This document shows, piece after piece, positions 24,763 to 33,191 of a stretch of DNA of 46,742 nt. Below the pieces are notes generated by a model. It was not told where the DNA came from and did no database searches. It saw only the letters and a list, made by a program, of their open reading frames with translations. The stretch is from Maribacter sp. (GTDB lineage: Bacteria; Bacteroidota; Bacteroidia; Flavobacteriales; Flavobacteriaceae): positions 1 to 46,742 of the forward strand of contig DRFI01000008.1 of assembly GCA_011050675.1 (NCBI GenBank), written 5' to 3'. The translations under genes and the position numbers were made by a program. How positions within the stretch are numbered: position 1 is the stretch's first letter; every line of letters begins with the position of its first letter.

Positions 24763-25473
24763 ATGAAAAAATCAAAATTATTTATGGGACTTGGGGCATT
24801 AGCCTTAGTAGGAGTTCTTTTAGTTGCGGCAGATCATATTGATGCGCCAGACACAATGGGAACTTCGGCAGACATTGCCGACTTTTATGCGTTTGAACCA
24901 ACATTGGGTTCAGACAATACCGTTTTTGCGGTAGACCTTCAATCTAATGTACTGCCAGATTTGGCTTATGGTACGTTCGATGAGAATGTATTAATGGAAA
25001 TCAATATCGACAGTGATGGCGATTTGGTTGAAGATTTAGTGATCCAAGCTATACCAAGAGATGGTAAAATGTATTTCTTTGGTCCAGTTGCGCCAGGTGA
25101 AACAGGATTGAATGGTTCAGTTATGGTAGATGCTCCATTAGGATCGGTAGATATTTCTGCTGAAACTGCCATCGTAGAAACTACTGCAAATGGTGTTTCT
25201 TTATTTGCAGGTCCAAGACAAGATGCATTCTTCTTTGACTTTTTTCAATTCAATGCGGTAATTGGCGGTGAAGCTCCTTTAGGTTTTAAAGCAGCGGGCG
25301 ATCCAAATTCTACAGCTGATGATGATGATACTGCGGTTGATACTTTTGATGGTGCCAATACAATGTCAATCGTTATTGAAATACCAAATAGTCTTTTAGG
25401 AGAAACTACAGCAGTTAATGTTTTGGAATTACCGGTTTACAAAACATGGGTAACTACAAATGTTAAACAATAA
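24763..25473 (+). CDS. DUF4331 protein, N-terminal-half type, exported
   Basis: The 236-aa product has a signal peptide (MKKSKLFMGLGALALVGVLLVAA) without a lipobox Cys. Its mature N-terminus, DHIDAPDTMGTSADIADFYAFEP, corresponds to the (S)SHREAP...DxTDVYAF start of DUF4331 proteins. The later GPRQDAFFFDFFQFNAV, and NTMSIVIEIPNSLLGE near the C-terminus, are further DUF4331 landmarks. The protein ends where the second half of a typical DUF4331 protein would begin, and that half appears to be the next gene. It is periplasmic or secreted. The function of the family is unknown. It leads a unit with the second DUF4331 gene and a TPR lipoprotein. Confidence 0.82.
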   Translation: MKKSKLFMGLGALALVGVLLVAADHIDAPDTMGTSADIADFYAFEPTLGSDNTVFAVDLQSNVLPDLAYGTFDENVLMEINIDSDGDLVEDLVIQAIPRDGKMYFFGPVAPGETGLNGSVMVDAPLGSVDISAETAIVETTANGVSLFAGPRQDAFFFDFFQFNAVIGGEAPLGFKAAGDPNSTADDDDTAVDTFDGANTMSIVIEIPNSLLGETTAVNVLELPVYKTWVTTNVKQ

Positions 25474-25495
25474 TAACCTTATAAAAAATATAACG

Positions 25496-26290
25496 ATGAA
25501 ATATAAAAATATAAAATATACGTTTTTGTCTCTTTTGGCAGTAGCAGCTTTGGCTTCTTGTAGCGATGATGATGACAATACACCAATTGTAATTACACCA
25601 ACATGTGATGATGGTATAATGAACGGTGATGAAACTGGAGTTGATTGTGGTGGTACTTGTACACCTTGTGAAGAAGGTATGGTGCCAGAAGGTCCGGATT
25701 TTACAGGAACATTTGCTCAAGTTGATTTTATGGGTAGACCAGGTATCAATACTGTTTTAAGTGCAGATGGAGATACTAAAAACTCTCATAACATGTCTAT
25801 TCCTTCAGAAATGCAGGCTAATTTTCAAGCTGCTTTTGAAGCAAGGTTAGAGGCATACCACGATGTTTATGCTACTATTTTAGGAGCAGATCCTGCAGCC
25901 GTAAATTTTGAGCCTAATATTCTAGGTGATATTTTAAACGGACCTATGGATGATGGGTTTACTAACAATCCTGTTTCTGCTACTGTTTTAACTACAGTTT
26001 TATCTAATGATGTTTTAGAAGTAGCACCAAATTTACCAACTACTTACTTTAATGGTGGTAGTGGTGCACCAAACTATGAAGGTGCTATTGGTTTAACAGG
26101 TAGAACACCTCAAGATGATGTTATTGATGTATCCTTAATATTATTATTCGGTGGCGGTGATGGCGCTAGATTTAGCGGTCAAGATACTGATGGTGATGGT
26201 GTTGCAGATTTACCAAGATTAACTTCAGATGGCGTTGGGCTAACCGCTACTGTAGGTACTACGTTCCCATATTTGGGGGCACCAGAATAA
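25496..26290 (+). CDS. DUF4331 C-terminal-half-like lipoprotein
   Basis: From ATG 25496 the product is 264 aa with an SPII signal (FLSLLAVAALASC, Cys near residue 20). An acidic linker and a short Cys-rich module follow (DDGIMNGDETGVDCGG, then CTPC), of a kind common in flavobacterial surface lipoproteins. The rest (VDFMGRPGINTVL, then helical FQAAFEARLEAY, PTTYFNGG, and DTDGDGVADLPRL) parallels the C-terminal half of DUF4331 proteins, with their 'RmGrPlvNEvl' block. It begins 22 bases after the first DUF4331 gene and has its own export signal, so the domain is split into two polypeptides. Upstream in-frame starts would bury the signal and are rejected. Confidence 0.78.
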   Translation: MKYKNIKYTFLSLLAVAALASCSDDDDNTPIVITPTCDDGIMNGDETGVDCGGTCTPCEEGMVPEGPDFTGTFAQVDFMGRPGINTVLSADGDTKNSHNMSIPSEMQANFQAAFEARLEAYHDVYATILGADPAAVNFEPNILGDILNGPMDDGFTNNPVSATVLTTVLSNDVLEVAPNLPTTYFNGGSGAPNYEGAIGLTGRTPQDDVIDVSLILLFGGGDGARFSGQDTDGDGVADLPRLTSDGVGLTATVGTTFPYLGAPE

Positions 26291-26305
26291 AAAGTTGCCT
26301 TCATT

Positions 26306-26329
26306 TTATTTACCGGTAGTGGTAAATAA
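26306..26329 (+). terminator. Hairpin downstream of the DUF4331 pair (not U-tailed)
   Basis: TTATTTACC (26306-26314) and GGTAAATAA (26321-26329) form a perfect 9-bp stem with a 6-base loop. No T-tract follows (next bases GACAGG). It may protect the 3' end of the DUF4331 transcript or act together with the GC-rich terminator 40 bases on. Confidence 0.4.
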
Positions 26330-26367
26330 GACAGGTACAACCCTAAATTGTTTATGAAAAAGAAGGG

Positions 26368-26391
26368 AAGGGGAGTTGAAAAACTCCCCTT
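26368..26391 (+). terminator. Strong intrinsic hairpin before the TPR lipoprotein gene
   Basis: AAGGGGAGTT (26368-26377) and AACTCCCCTT (26382-26391) form a perfect 10-bp stem closed by a GAAA tetraloop, followed by ATTTTAAA. It stands 32 bases before the start codon of the next gene on the same strand. Confidence 0.75.
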
Positions 26392-26422
26392 ATTTTAAAC
26401 GATCCACATTAAAACAAACCTT

Positions 26423-27700
26423 ATGAAATTAATTAAGCTTTTAATAGTAGTGATACTGGTATCATCTTGTGGTACAAAGAATCAAGACGCAGTTGCTCAT
26501 AAAAAAGATTACGACAAATATTTAGTGTCGAACGAAATTGAAACGACCTCAAAATACTTTGACCTCTGGAATTCGAAAATAAGAGCAGATAGTATGCAGC
26601 TTACCAGTTTTGGAGTGGTGGGCGGCGAATACAACCGCTATTTTCAACAAACAGGAGACATTAAATTTCTAAAAAAAGCAGAAAAGAGTTTAAAGAAAGC
26701 AGTAGATATTGCAAATATTGGAAAACCTGGTTTTTACAGATCTCTAGCCAGAAATTATATCTCTCAGCATCGTTTTAAAGAAGCGTTACAATTAGCAGAT
26801 TCCGCTGCAGAAATAGGCGGAGATTTCAATGAAAACCAAAGTTTGTTCTTTGATGTGCATATGGAATTAGGCAATTATCAGATAGCAGAACAGCATTTAG
26901 ATAGTTTAAAGAATATGTCAGATTTTGGTTATATGATTCGTTTGGCTAAATGGAACGATTATAAAGGAGATTTAGATACGACCATAAACTTTATGGAAAA
27001 GGCAAGAGAAAAAGCCGAGTTGTCTAAAAGTAAAGATTTAATGCTATGGAGCTATACCAATTTGGCTGATTATTATGGGCATGCTGGTAGAATTCAAGAT
27101 TCATACAATCACTATTTAAAAGCTCTAGAGATTGATAATAATAACGCTTATGCTAAAAAGGGTATTGCTTGGATCGTTTTTTCTAATGATAAGAATTCTT
27201 TAGAAGCTATTCGCATTTTAGATTCTGTGACCAAAACTTATAGTGCTCCAGATTATTTCTTGTTAAAAGCAGAAATAGCGGACTATATCGGTAATGACTT
27301 GGTGAGGACCAGAAATTTAGATGAATACTTTACCAGAGTAAAGAATGAAGCTTATGGAGATATGTACAATGCATATAACCTGGGGTTGTATATAGGTGAA
27401 ACAAAACAATATGATAGTGCTCTAATATTGGCGCAAAGAGAGGTAGATAATAGACCTACACCAGAGTCATATAGCTGGCTAGGTTATAGTCTATTAAAAA
27501 ATGGTGATAAGGAGAAAGCTTTGGAAGTTATGAATACCTATGTATATGGGAAAACATTTGAACCTGCATTACTATATCAAGCGGCAGAGGTTTACAAGGC
27601 AAATGGTAAAGCTGAAAGAGTTAAAGAATTAAAAGGAGAATTAATAGGGGCTATATATGAATTAGGTCCCGGTATGGAAAAGCAAGTCCATGATTTGTAA
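26423..27700 (+). CDS. TPR-repeat lipoprotein
   Basis: The 425-aa product has an SPII signal (LLIVVILVSSC, Cys16). Several TPR-type helix pairs follow: FLKKAEKSLKKAVDIANIGKP, YISQHRFKEALQLADSAAEIGG, YYGHAGRIQDSYNHYLKALEIDNNNAYA, and SWLGYSLLKNGDKEKALEVMNTYV. It is likely an envelope scaffold. It lies downstream of the split DUF4331 genes, beyond a strong terminator hairpin, so it should be expressed at a lower level from read-through or from an unseen promoter. DUF4331 genes are often accompanied by TPR proteins, which supports functional linkage. A GC-rich terminator closes the unit 57 bases after its stop. Confidence 0.86.
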   Translation: MKLIKLLIVVILVSSCGTKNQDAVAHKKDYDKYLVSNEIETTSKYFDLWNSKIRADSMQLTSFGVVGGEYNRYFQQTGDIKFLKKAEKSLKKAVDIANIGKPGFYRSLARNYISQHRFKEALQLADSAAEIGGDFNENQSLFFDVHMELGNYQIAEQHLDSLKNMSDFGYMIRLAKWNDYKGDLDTTINFMEKAREKAELSKSKDLMLWSYTNLADYYGHAGRIQDSYNHYLKALEIDNNNAYAKKGIAWIVFSNDKNSLEAIRILDSVTKTYSAPDYFLLKAEIADYIGNDLVRTRNLDEYFTRVKNEAYGDMYNAYNLGLYIGETKQYDSALILAQREVDNRPTPESYSWLGYSLLKNGDKEKALEVMNTYVYGKTFEPALLYQAAEVYKANGKAERVKELKGELIGAIYELGPGMEKQVHDL

Positions 27701-27756
27701 TTGATTGCCCAATTATTTTCATTTCATGTTTGTTTTAGGTTGGATTGTTTTTTTTT

Positions 27757-27785
27757 CAACGCCACGGTTTAAAGTCGTGGCGTTG
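27757..27785 (+). terminator. Terminator after the TPR lipoprotein gene
   Basis: CAACGCCACG (27757-27766) pairs perfectly with CGTGGCGTTG (27776-27785) around a 9-base loop. A run of T precedes it and TTATTATT follows. It is the only GC-rich stem in this AT-rich gap. Confidence 0.7.
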
Positions 27786-27929
27786 TTATTATTACGTATT
27801 TCGTCGAAAATTAAGATTTTTTTAAGAGTTACATAGATGAAATACTTATATTTATCGACCAAATACATTTAAAGTGCCCTAGCATCTTAAATAAAAGAAC
27901 TAAAAGTTAATACAAAACCAATTAGTGTT

Positions 27930-28046
27930 ATGGAATACCTACTCTTTACATTATGGATAAGTTTAATGATTTTATTGGTTGGCAAAACAATTTTTGCCCA
28001 CAGATCATTACAAAAAACGCTTCACCGAACTAACAGTTCTATCTAA
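27930..28046 (+). CDS. Possible 38-aa single-pass membrane peptide
   Basis: An ATG-to-TAA frame encodes 38 residues with one hydrophobic segment (YLLFTLWISLMILLVGKTIF) and a basic C-terminal tail (HRSLQKTLHR). This is the pattern of a small inner-membrane peptide with its C-terminus inside. Its stop overlaps the stop of the MMPL gene on the other strand by three bases (CTAA). It occupies most of an otherwise empty 343-base gap after the TPR terminator. No family is recognised and no strong ribosome site is visible, so chance cannot be excluded. Confidence 0.4.
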   Translation: MEYLLFTLWISLMILLVGKTIFAHRSLQKTLHRTNSSI

Positions 28047-30286
28047 AGTAATTTTCTTAGTAGTACAGGTAATAACAGCAAGTCTAGTATTAGCGCTGTT
28101 ACTAAGGTTACGCTAATTATCAACCCGATGGTAACACTAGGTTGATGAATTGAAAATAACATCACCATAAATCCAAAGAATAGAATAATAGTGGTGATGA
28201 CCAATGCTCTTCCGGTTTGGGCAAAAGTTTTCTCAAGCGCAGCCTCTTTATCTAAACCTTGCGTAATTCCTAATTTATACTTTCCTAAAAAGTGAATCGT
28301 ATCATCAACTGCGATACCAAATACAATAGCAAAAACCACAGATAAAGAAGCTTCAAGAGGAATACCTAAGAAGCCTAACATACCACCGGCAAATAGAATA
28401 GGTAGAATATTTGGAACAAGAGAAATCAAAAAGATCTTAATGTCTCTAAAAACAAAAGCCATAATTACCCCGATTACTAATAATCCGTAAAGAAGTCCTT
28501 CTAATAGGCTACTTCTAATGTATTCAGAGTTTTTATCTAACAAGATACTTTTACCGGTCACTTTTATAGAAACGAGAGAGGTATCTAATTTCGTTTTCGA
28601 AAAATTATCAATTTCACTGTAAATAACTTTTAAATTATCGGTACCAATGTCTTGCAGCCTTCCATTAATGCGGGCAATAGTTTCATTGGTATTAACAAAT
28701 TTAGCTAATTGTTTACGAGCTAGCTTACGCGTGTCTTTTTGGTATTTTAAAAAGGTTTTCTCATCGCTAGGTAGCGTAAAATATGCAGCGCGATTTAAGT
28801 TGTTTGCCTTATTGAAGATTTTATAAGGTAGGTTGGCAGATTGTACGTTACCAATGCTTTTAAATGTTTTTAGATAGGTAAGTAATTTTTCGATTTCTTG
28901 GGCAACTTTAAAATCGGTTACCTTATTGCCATCTGTACTCATTACAGCTATTTCTAAAGGTCTAAATCCGGAGTAATTGGATTGGAAATAATCGAAATCT
29001 TGAGCTATTTTACTATCAGAAGGTAACGTATTCTTTAATTCTTGATTGGTTTGCACCATGTTTATCCCTACAATACATAGAAATGTAAATACTACTGTAC
29101 CAACAATTATAGACTTTGGATAGTTTTTGGTGAACGTATTTATTTTTAAAAGGTAATTGACCCAATTTTCAGAAATAGTTCTACGTCCAGTCAACAATTT
29201 TTCTGGTATGCTTATAAGTAACGATCCAGTAAAAAGAATAACGGTGATATAAGCCACAAGGACCCCGATAGCGGCGTTTATTCCAAATTCTTGAATACTA
29301 ACTAATCTAGAGGAAAGCAAGGTGACAAAACCAACCGCAGTAGTTATAGAAGTAAGTAGAGTAGTCATACCTACTTCTTTTAAAGATGATTTTATAGCCT
29401 GGTACCGTAACGTACCACTATGTAACTTTCGAATATAACTATCGGTAAGGTGAATAACATCAGAAGTGCCTACTATGAGCATGAGCACTGGGTAAAATGC
29501 AGCCATTGCGTTTAATTCTTTTCCTAGCCAACCTAACAATCCCATAAAAAGCAAAAGTGACGTGGCTATAGAGACTACAGAAATCAATACCACCGGCATA
29601 CTTTTATACACTAATAAGAGAATTATAAAAACTAGAATAAACGCTACTATAGTGGTGGTAAGTACTTCGCTCTTCTGCATTTCAACAATCGCTTCATAAA
29701 AAAAAGCTCTACCCAGAATATGATAATCTGGCAAATTATGCTCTTTTAATGATGCCCTTATACTGTTTAATAGAAGTTCTGACTGTTTGTAATCTAAGTT
29801 GTCTTCGGTTTGTAGTGCTAATACAAGGGACTTTCTTTTTTCGTCTACAAGTACATTAATGAAAAGGGAGTCTTCTTGGATTTTTTTCCAGTCTTTCTGG
29901 TATTGGGTGGAATCTTCAATATGAATAATAGGCAGCGTAGTATAACCAAAAGATGTTTTAAGCGGGTAGGAGAGTGAGGTTAAAGAGCTACTTTCTAGAA
30001 CATGCTCAAAACCTTTACTTTCCGCAGAAAATGCCTGGAATCTAGAGAGGAAATCTTGCTGAAATACGTCAGGGTCGTTCTTAACGGCAATTAACAGGAA
30101 ATTGTCATCCGTTCCAAATTCTTCTACATAACTATCGTAAAAGGCTAAATCTGGATCTTCTTCAGGGAAGAATTGACTAAAATCAAATGAAAATTTAAGC
30201 TCATCCAATTTAGAGGCAGCTAAAATGCCTAATAGGATAAATAGCGCAATAAAGAATTTTTTAAGGAAACCAAAGCCAACCTTCAT
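28043..30286 (-). CDS. MMPL/RND-superfamily exporter
   Basis: The 747-aa membrane protein shows the duplicated RND layout. TM1 (about 9-26) leads to periplasmic domain 1 (about 30-205), then five helices including the sterol-sensing-like block LMLIVGTSDVIHLTDSYIRKL. TM7 (about 395-412) leads to periplasmic domain 2 (about 415-590), then five more helices with FGIAVDDTIHFLGKYKLG. The intramembrane acidic residues of both repeats (GTSD and VDD) are the proton-relay positions of MMPL transporters. It is the stand-alone single-subunit type (predicted exporter, COG1033) that moves lipids or hydrophobic compounds. It lies downstream of the DUF547 gene but is separated by a terminator hairpin. Confidence 0.92.
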   Translation of the reverse strand: MKVGFGFLKKFFIALFILLGILAASKLDELKFSFDFSQFFPEEDPDLAFYDSYVEEFGTDDNFLLIAVKNDPDVFQQDFLSRFQAFSAESKGFEHVLESSSLTSLSYPLKTSFGYTTLPIIHIEDSTQYQKDWKKIQEDSLFINVLVDEKRKSLVLALQTEDNLDYKQSELLLNSIRASLKEHNLPDYHILGRAFFYEAIVEMQKSEVLTTTIVAFILVFIILLLVYKSMPVVLISVVSIATSLLLFMGLLGWLGKELNAMAAFYPVLMLIVGTSDVIHLTDSYIRKLHSGTLRYQAIKSSLKEVGMTTLLTSITTAVGFVTLLSSRLVSIQEFGINAAIGVLVAYITVILFTGSLLISIPEKLLTGRRTISENWVNYLLKINTFTKNYPKSIIVGTVVFTFLCIVGINMVQTNQELKNTLPSDSKIAQDFDYFQSNYSGFRPLEIAVMSTDGNKVTDFKVAQEIEKLLTYLKTFKSIGNVQSANLPYKIFNKANNLNRAAYFTLPSDEKTFLKYQKDTRKLARKQLAKFVNTNETIARINGRLQDIGTDNLKVIYSEIDNFSKTKLDTSLVSIKVTGKSILLDKNSEYIRSSLLEGLLYGLLVIGVIMAFVFRDIKIFLISLVPNILPILFAGGMLGFLGIPLEASLSVVFAIVFGIAVDDTIHFLGKYKLGITQGLDKEAALEKTFAQTGRALVITTIILFFGFMVMLFSIHQPSVTIGLIISVTLVTALILDLLLLPVLLRKLL

Positions 30287-30380
30287 AGAGTAGAATAAAT
30301 CTATTTCGGGTGCAAATTTACCATTCTACATCTTAATCATGGTAAAAAGAACTAAATAAGAGAATCAAATATTAAATAAA

Positions 30381-30419
30381 CCTTATGCACTTGCTTTTAG
30401 GTATAGCAAATGCATAAGG
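30381..30419 (-). terminator. Terminator of the DUF547 gene
   Basis: CCTTATGCACTTGCT (30381-30395) pairs with AGCAAATGCATAAGG (30405-30419) over 15 positions with one mismatch. On the minus strand it follows the DUF547 stop by nine bases and runs into TTTATTTAATATTT. Confidence 0.65.
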
Positions 30420-30428
30420 CTTATCGGT

Positions 30429-31217
30429 TTATAGTTCAATAAAATTATCTAGATATAATGTCCAATCGTAATTGGTGTATTCAATGTCTACACCTTTAGT
30501 TGAAGGTATTATCTCGTTTTCTTTCAAGATTTTCTTGATACCGCCTTTTCCTCCAAAATCACCTCTAAACCAACTAAACAATGAAGTAATCTTAACCACA
30601 TTGGTTTCACTATTATATTCACTGGTTTTTTCTAAAAGTCTTTTTGTACCTATTTTTAATTGTTCAGGTAGGCGTTCCCATTCATATATAGCAACTGGCG
30701 GGCAATCTTTGGCACCGCAGTTTAAAGCAAAGTGTACGTTAAAGACAGGTTTGTTTACACGTAATTTGCGTTCAAATTTACCTGGGAACCATTTACGTAT
30801 ATAACCTAAACCATATTCCCATTGTGATTTTCTAATTAATCCATGTTCTATTTTAGCAAATGAAACCATTTCACCGGCAATTTTAATTTGCTCTAATTTG
30901 AAAAAGCTACCACGATCATCGTACAATTCCGGATTTTTTTGCAAAATCACCTGTATGTAGCCATTATAAATGTTTAACCAAAAAGCTAAACGCTTATCAT
31001 TAGTATCTAGGGCGCTATCTAATTCCTTAATAGATGTGTTAGCTAAAATATCTTGTATTTCTTGCGTATCTTTATTATCAATAATTCGTTTTAGAAACAA
31101 TTCGGATAACTCATTGAAATCTGTTTTGTTAGCAGTTTCTGCTTGTGCTTGAAGACCAGTTTTTGCAGTGCAAGACAAAGCAAATAAAGTAGCAAGAAAA
31201 TATAATTTAAGTTTCAT
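30429..31217 (-). CDS. DUF547 protein, exported
   Basis: The 262-aa product has a signal peptide with a possible lipobox (LATLFALSC, Cys16). The DUF547 core follows: RLAFWLNIYNGYIQVIL near residue 85 and the hallmark FALNCGAKDCPPVAIYEW near 170. It ends with VVKITSLFSWFRGDFGG. The family is widespread with an unknown, possibly glutamine-rich-peptide or papain-like-fold, function; the conserved Cys and His positions of the core (NCGAKDC) are intact. It is periplasmic or lipid-anchored. It lies 142 bases upstream of the MMPL exporter on the same strand, with a terminator between, and is divergent from the glycosyltransferase. Confidence 0.87.
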   Translation of the reverse strand: MKLKLYFLATLFALSCTAKTGLQAQAETANKTDFNELSELFLKRIIDNKDTQEIQDILANTSIKELDSALDTNDKRLAFWLNIYNGYIQVILQKNPELYDDRGSFFKLEQIKIAGEMVSFAKIEHGLIRKSQWEYGLGYIRKWFPGKFERKLRVNKPVFNVHFALNCGAKDCPPVAIYEWERLPEQLKIGTKRLLEKTSEYNSETNVVKITSLFSWFRGDFGGKGGIKKILKENEIIPSTKGVDIEYTNYDWTLYLDNFIEL

Positions 31218-31431
31218 AGTATTATTTTAGGTTACCAATAGCTACGTAATTATAGTCAAAAGGTTCATGAAATATTGGTCGTACTTTTATTTAATTGATT
31301 ACATTATTTTATTTTAAAAGATTTAGGATAGATTTAAAACTATTTTCCTCAATTTGCGTAAGTAAGGCCTAAAACTAGATACTACTTAAGTGTTGTTTTT
31401 ACTTTTTAATAAATATACTTTAGTTATTGCC

Positions 31432-32136
31432 ATGATAAGTATTATAATACCAGCCCATAACGAATTTGATAACTTACAGCGACTCTTTAAAGTCGCTTGT
31501 TTTATTGAGCATGAAAAGCTCTTAGAAATTATAGTTGCAGTTTCTCCTGGTAATACGGATACTATCGACATGTTAGAATGTAGTCAAAAAGTAAAGGTAT
31601 TACACTGTAAAAATAAGGGAAGGGCTGCACAAATGAACGAGGCGTCACAAGCTGCTTTGGGAGATACATTGGTTTTTTTACATGCCGATGTTGTACCACC
31701 AGCGGAGTTTATAGATGATATTATGTACAGCTTTAAAAACGGATACGAAGCTGGATTTTTTACATATCGCTTCGATAAGGATACCTGGTATTTACGAGTA
31801 AATGCATCCTTTACGGCAAAAGACGGCTTGTTTACTGGTGGTGGAGATCAATGTCTTTTTATTAAGAAAGATGTTTTTGAAAAACTAGGAAGATTCAACG
31901 TAGAGCAAGTCTTAATGGAAGATTTTGAATTCTTCAGTAGAATGAAGAAACAGAACATACCATATACTATCGTAAAGAATGACTTGGTCGTATCTGCTCG
32001 TAAATATGAGAGCAATTCATATTTGAGGGTTAACCTATCAAATTTTCTATTAGTGGTATTATTCAAATTTGGTTATCCAGGTAATAAACTAAAAACACTT
32101 CATAACAAGTTGATACGCACCCCATACAATGGTTGA
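31432..32136 (+). CDS. TIGR04283-type family 2 glycosyltransferase
   Basis: From ATG 31432 the product is 234 aa and begins directly with the GT-A fold (MISIIIPAHNEFDNLQRLF). The subgroup signature KGRAAQMNEASQAALGDTLVFLHADVVPP holds the DxD-like metal site (HAD). GGGDQCLFIKKDVFEKLGRFN and LMEDFEFFSRMKK complete the acceptor and catalytic regions. The motif and size match the family annotated as 'TIGR04283 arsenosugar biosynthesis glycosyltransferase'. That name comes from gene context in other genomes and is not supported by arsenic genes here. The frame extends upstream, but a start at 31432 places the fold at the N-terminus. Its last eight bases overlap the VOC gene. Confidence 0.86.
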   Translation: MISIIIPAHNEFDNLQRLFKVACFIEHEKLLEIIVAVSPGNTDTIDMLECSQKVKVLHCKNKGRAAQMNEASQAALGDTLVFLHADVVPPAEFIDDIMYSFKNGYEAGFFTYRFDKDTWYLRVNASFTAKDGLFTGGGDQCLFIKKDVFEKLGRFNVEQVLMEDFEFFSRMKKQNIPYTIVKNDLVVSARKYESNSYLRVNLSNFLLVVLFKFGYPGNKLKTLHNKLIRTPYNG

Positions 32137-33172
32137 GATTATTAATGGAATTCAGCAAATTGGTATTGGTGTTAGCGATGTCAAAAAAGTATTTAATTGG
32201 TATAGAAAACATTTAGATTTTAATATTTTGTTGTTTGAAGATGAGGCAGTTGCATCTTTAATGACCCAGTATACTAATGGGAAAACAGAAAAACGGATAG
32301 CTTATTTATCCTTGAATATGATTGGTGGCGGCGGATTGGAGATTTGGCAATTTAAAGACCGAAAACCAAGTGCGCCTAGGGGTCCTGTTGAATTTGGAGA
32401 TTTGGGTATTTATGCAATGAAAATAAGATGTAAAAATCTAAAGGAAATGCAAGCCTATTTAAAAGAATTACAAGTTGCTGATCTTACAGAAATCGATAAT
32501 GTTTTTTGCCCTAACTTTTACTTTACCGATCCTTTTGGTAATAGGGTGCAAATGGTTGAAGATCATTATGTTTTTTGTAAACAACCATCTAAGAATGGGG
32601 GGGTGCTAGGTGCTGTAATTGGTGTCAGTAATATGGAAAGCTCATTACAGTTTTACAGGACTATGTTAGATTATTCTATTCTTGAATATGATAATATCGA
32701 AGCTTTCAAAGATACTACTAAAGGCAGATTTAGAAGGGTTGTTATAAAACAAGAACGTAAGCTGGTCGGTGGTTTCGGAGATTTATTGGGACCTACACAA
32801 TTAGAACTTATTCAAGTATTAGATAGTACTCCAGTTAAGATTTTTGAAAATCGCCTTTGGGGAGATTTAGGATACATACACCTGTGTTTTGATGTTTCGG
32901 GTATGTGCTCCATAAGAGAAAAAGCAAAGAAAAATAATCACTCATTCACAGTAGATAGTGCAAACAGTTTTGATATGGGCGATGCTGCTGGTCATTTCAG
33001 TTATATGGAAGACCCAGATGGTACCTTAATAGAATTGGTAGAAACCCATAAAGTTCCCATTTTAAAGTCCTTGGGGTTATTTTTAAATCTTAAAAATAGA
33101 AACCCAAATAAGACTTTGCCAAAATGGTTGGTTAAAAGTTTAAGTCTGCATCGTGTAAAAAAAGACCGGTAA
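32129..33172 (+). CDS. Two-domain VOC (glyoxalase/dioxygenase-fold) protein
   Basis: The 347-aa protein has two VOC modules. Module 1 (about 5-150) opens with GIQQIGIGVSDVKKVFNWYRKHLDF and closes with FYFTDPFGNRVQMVED. Module 2 (about 160-310) opens with GGVLGAVIGVSNMESSLQFYRTMLDY and closes with FSYMEDPDGTLIELVETHK. The final beta-strand glutamates (MVED, IELVE), and a His in GYIHLCFDVSG, are candidates for the metal site of the second module. A basic tail of about 35 residues follows. The start overlaps the glycosyltransferase stop (ATGGTTGA), so the two are translationally coupled. A bleomycin-resistance or extradiol type of activity cannot be decided from sequence. Confidence 0.86.
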   Translation: MVEIINGIQQIGIGVSDVKKVFNWYRKHLDFNILLFEDEAVASLMTQYTNGKTEKRIAYLSLNMIGGGGLEIWQFKDRKPSAPRGPVEFGDLGIYAMKIRCKNLKEMQAYLKELQVADLTEIDNVFCPNFYFTDPFGNRVQMVEDHYVFCKQPSKNGGVLGAVIGVSNMESSLQFYRTMLDYSILEYDNIEAFKDTTKGRFRRVVIKQERKLVGGFGDLLGPTQLELIQVLDSTPVKIFENRLWGDLGYIHLCFDVSGMCSIREKAKKNNHSFTVDSANSFDMGDAAGHFSYMEDPDGTLIELVETHKVPILKSLGLFLNLKNRNPNKTLPKWLVKSLSLHRVKKDR

Positions 33173-33191
33173 TTATAAAGGTTATCGAATA

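Noticed and set aside
31432..32136. Arsenosugar biosynthesis function
   Set aside because: The family label derives from gene context in other genomes; no arsenic-related gene occurs here, so only the glycosyltransferase call is kept.
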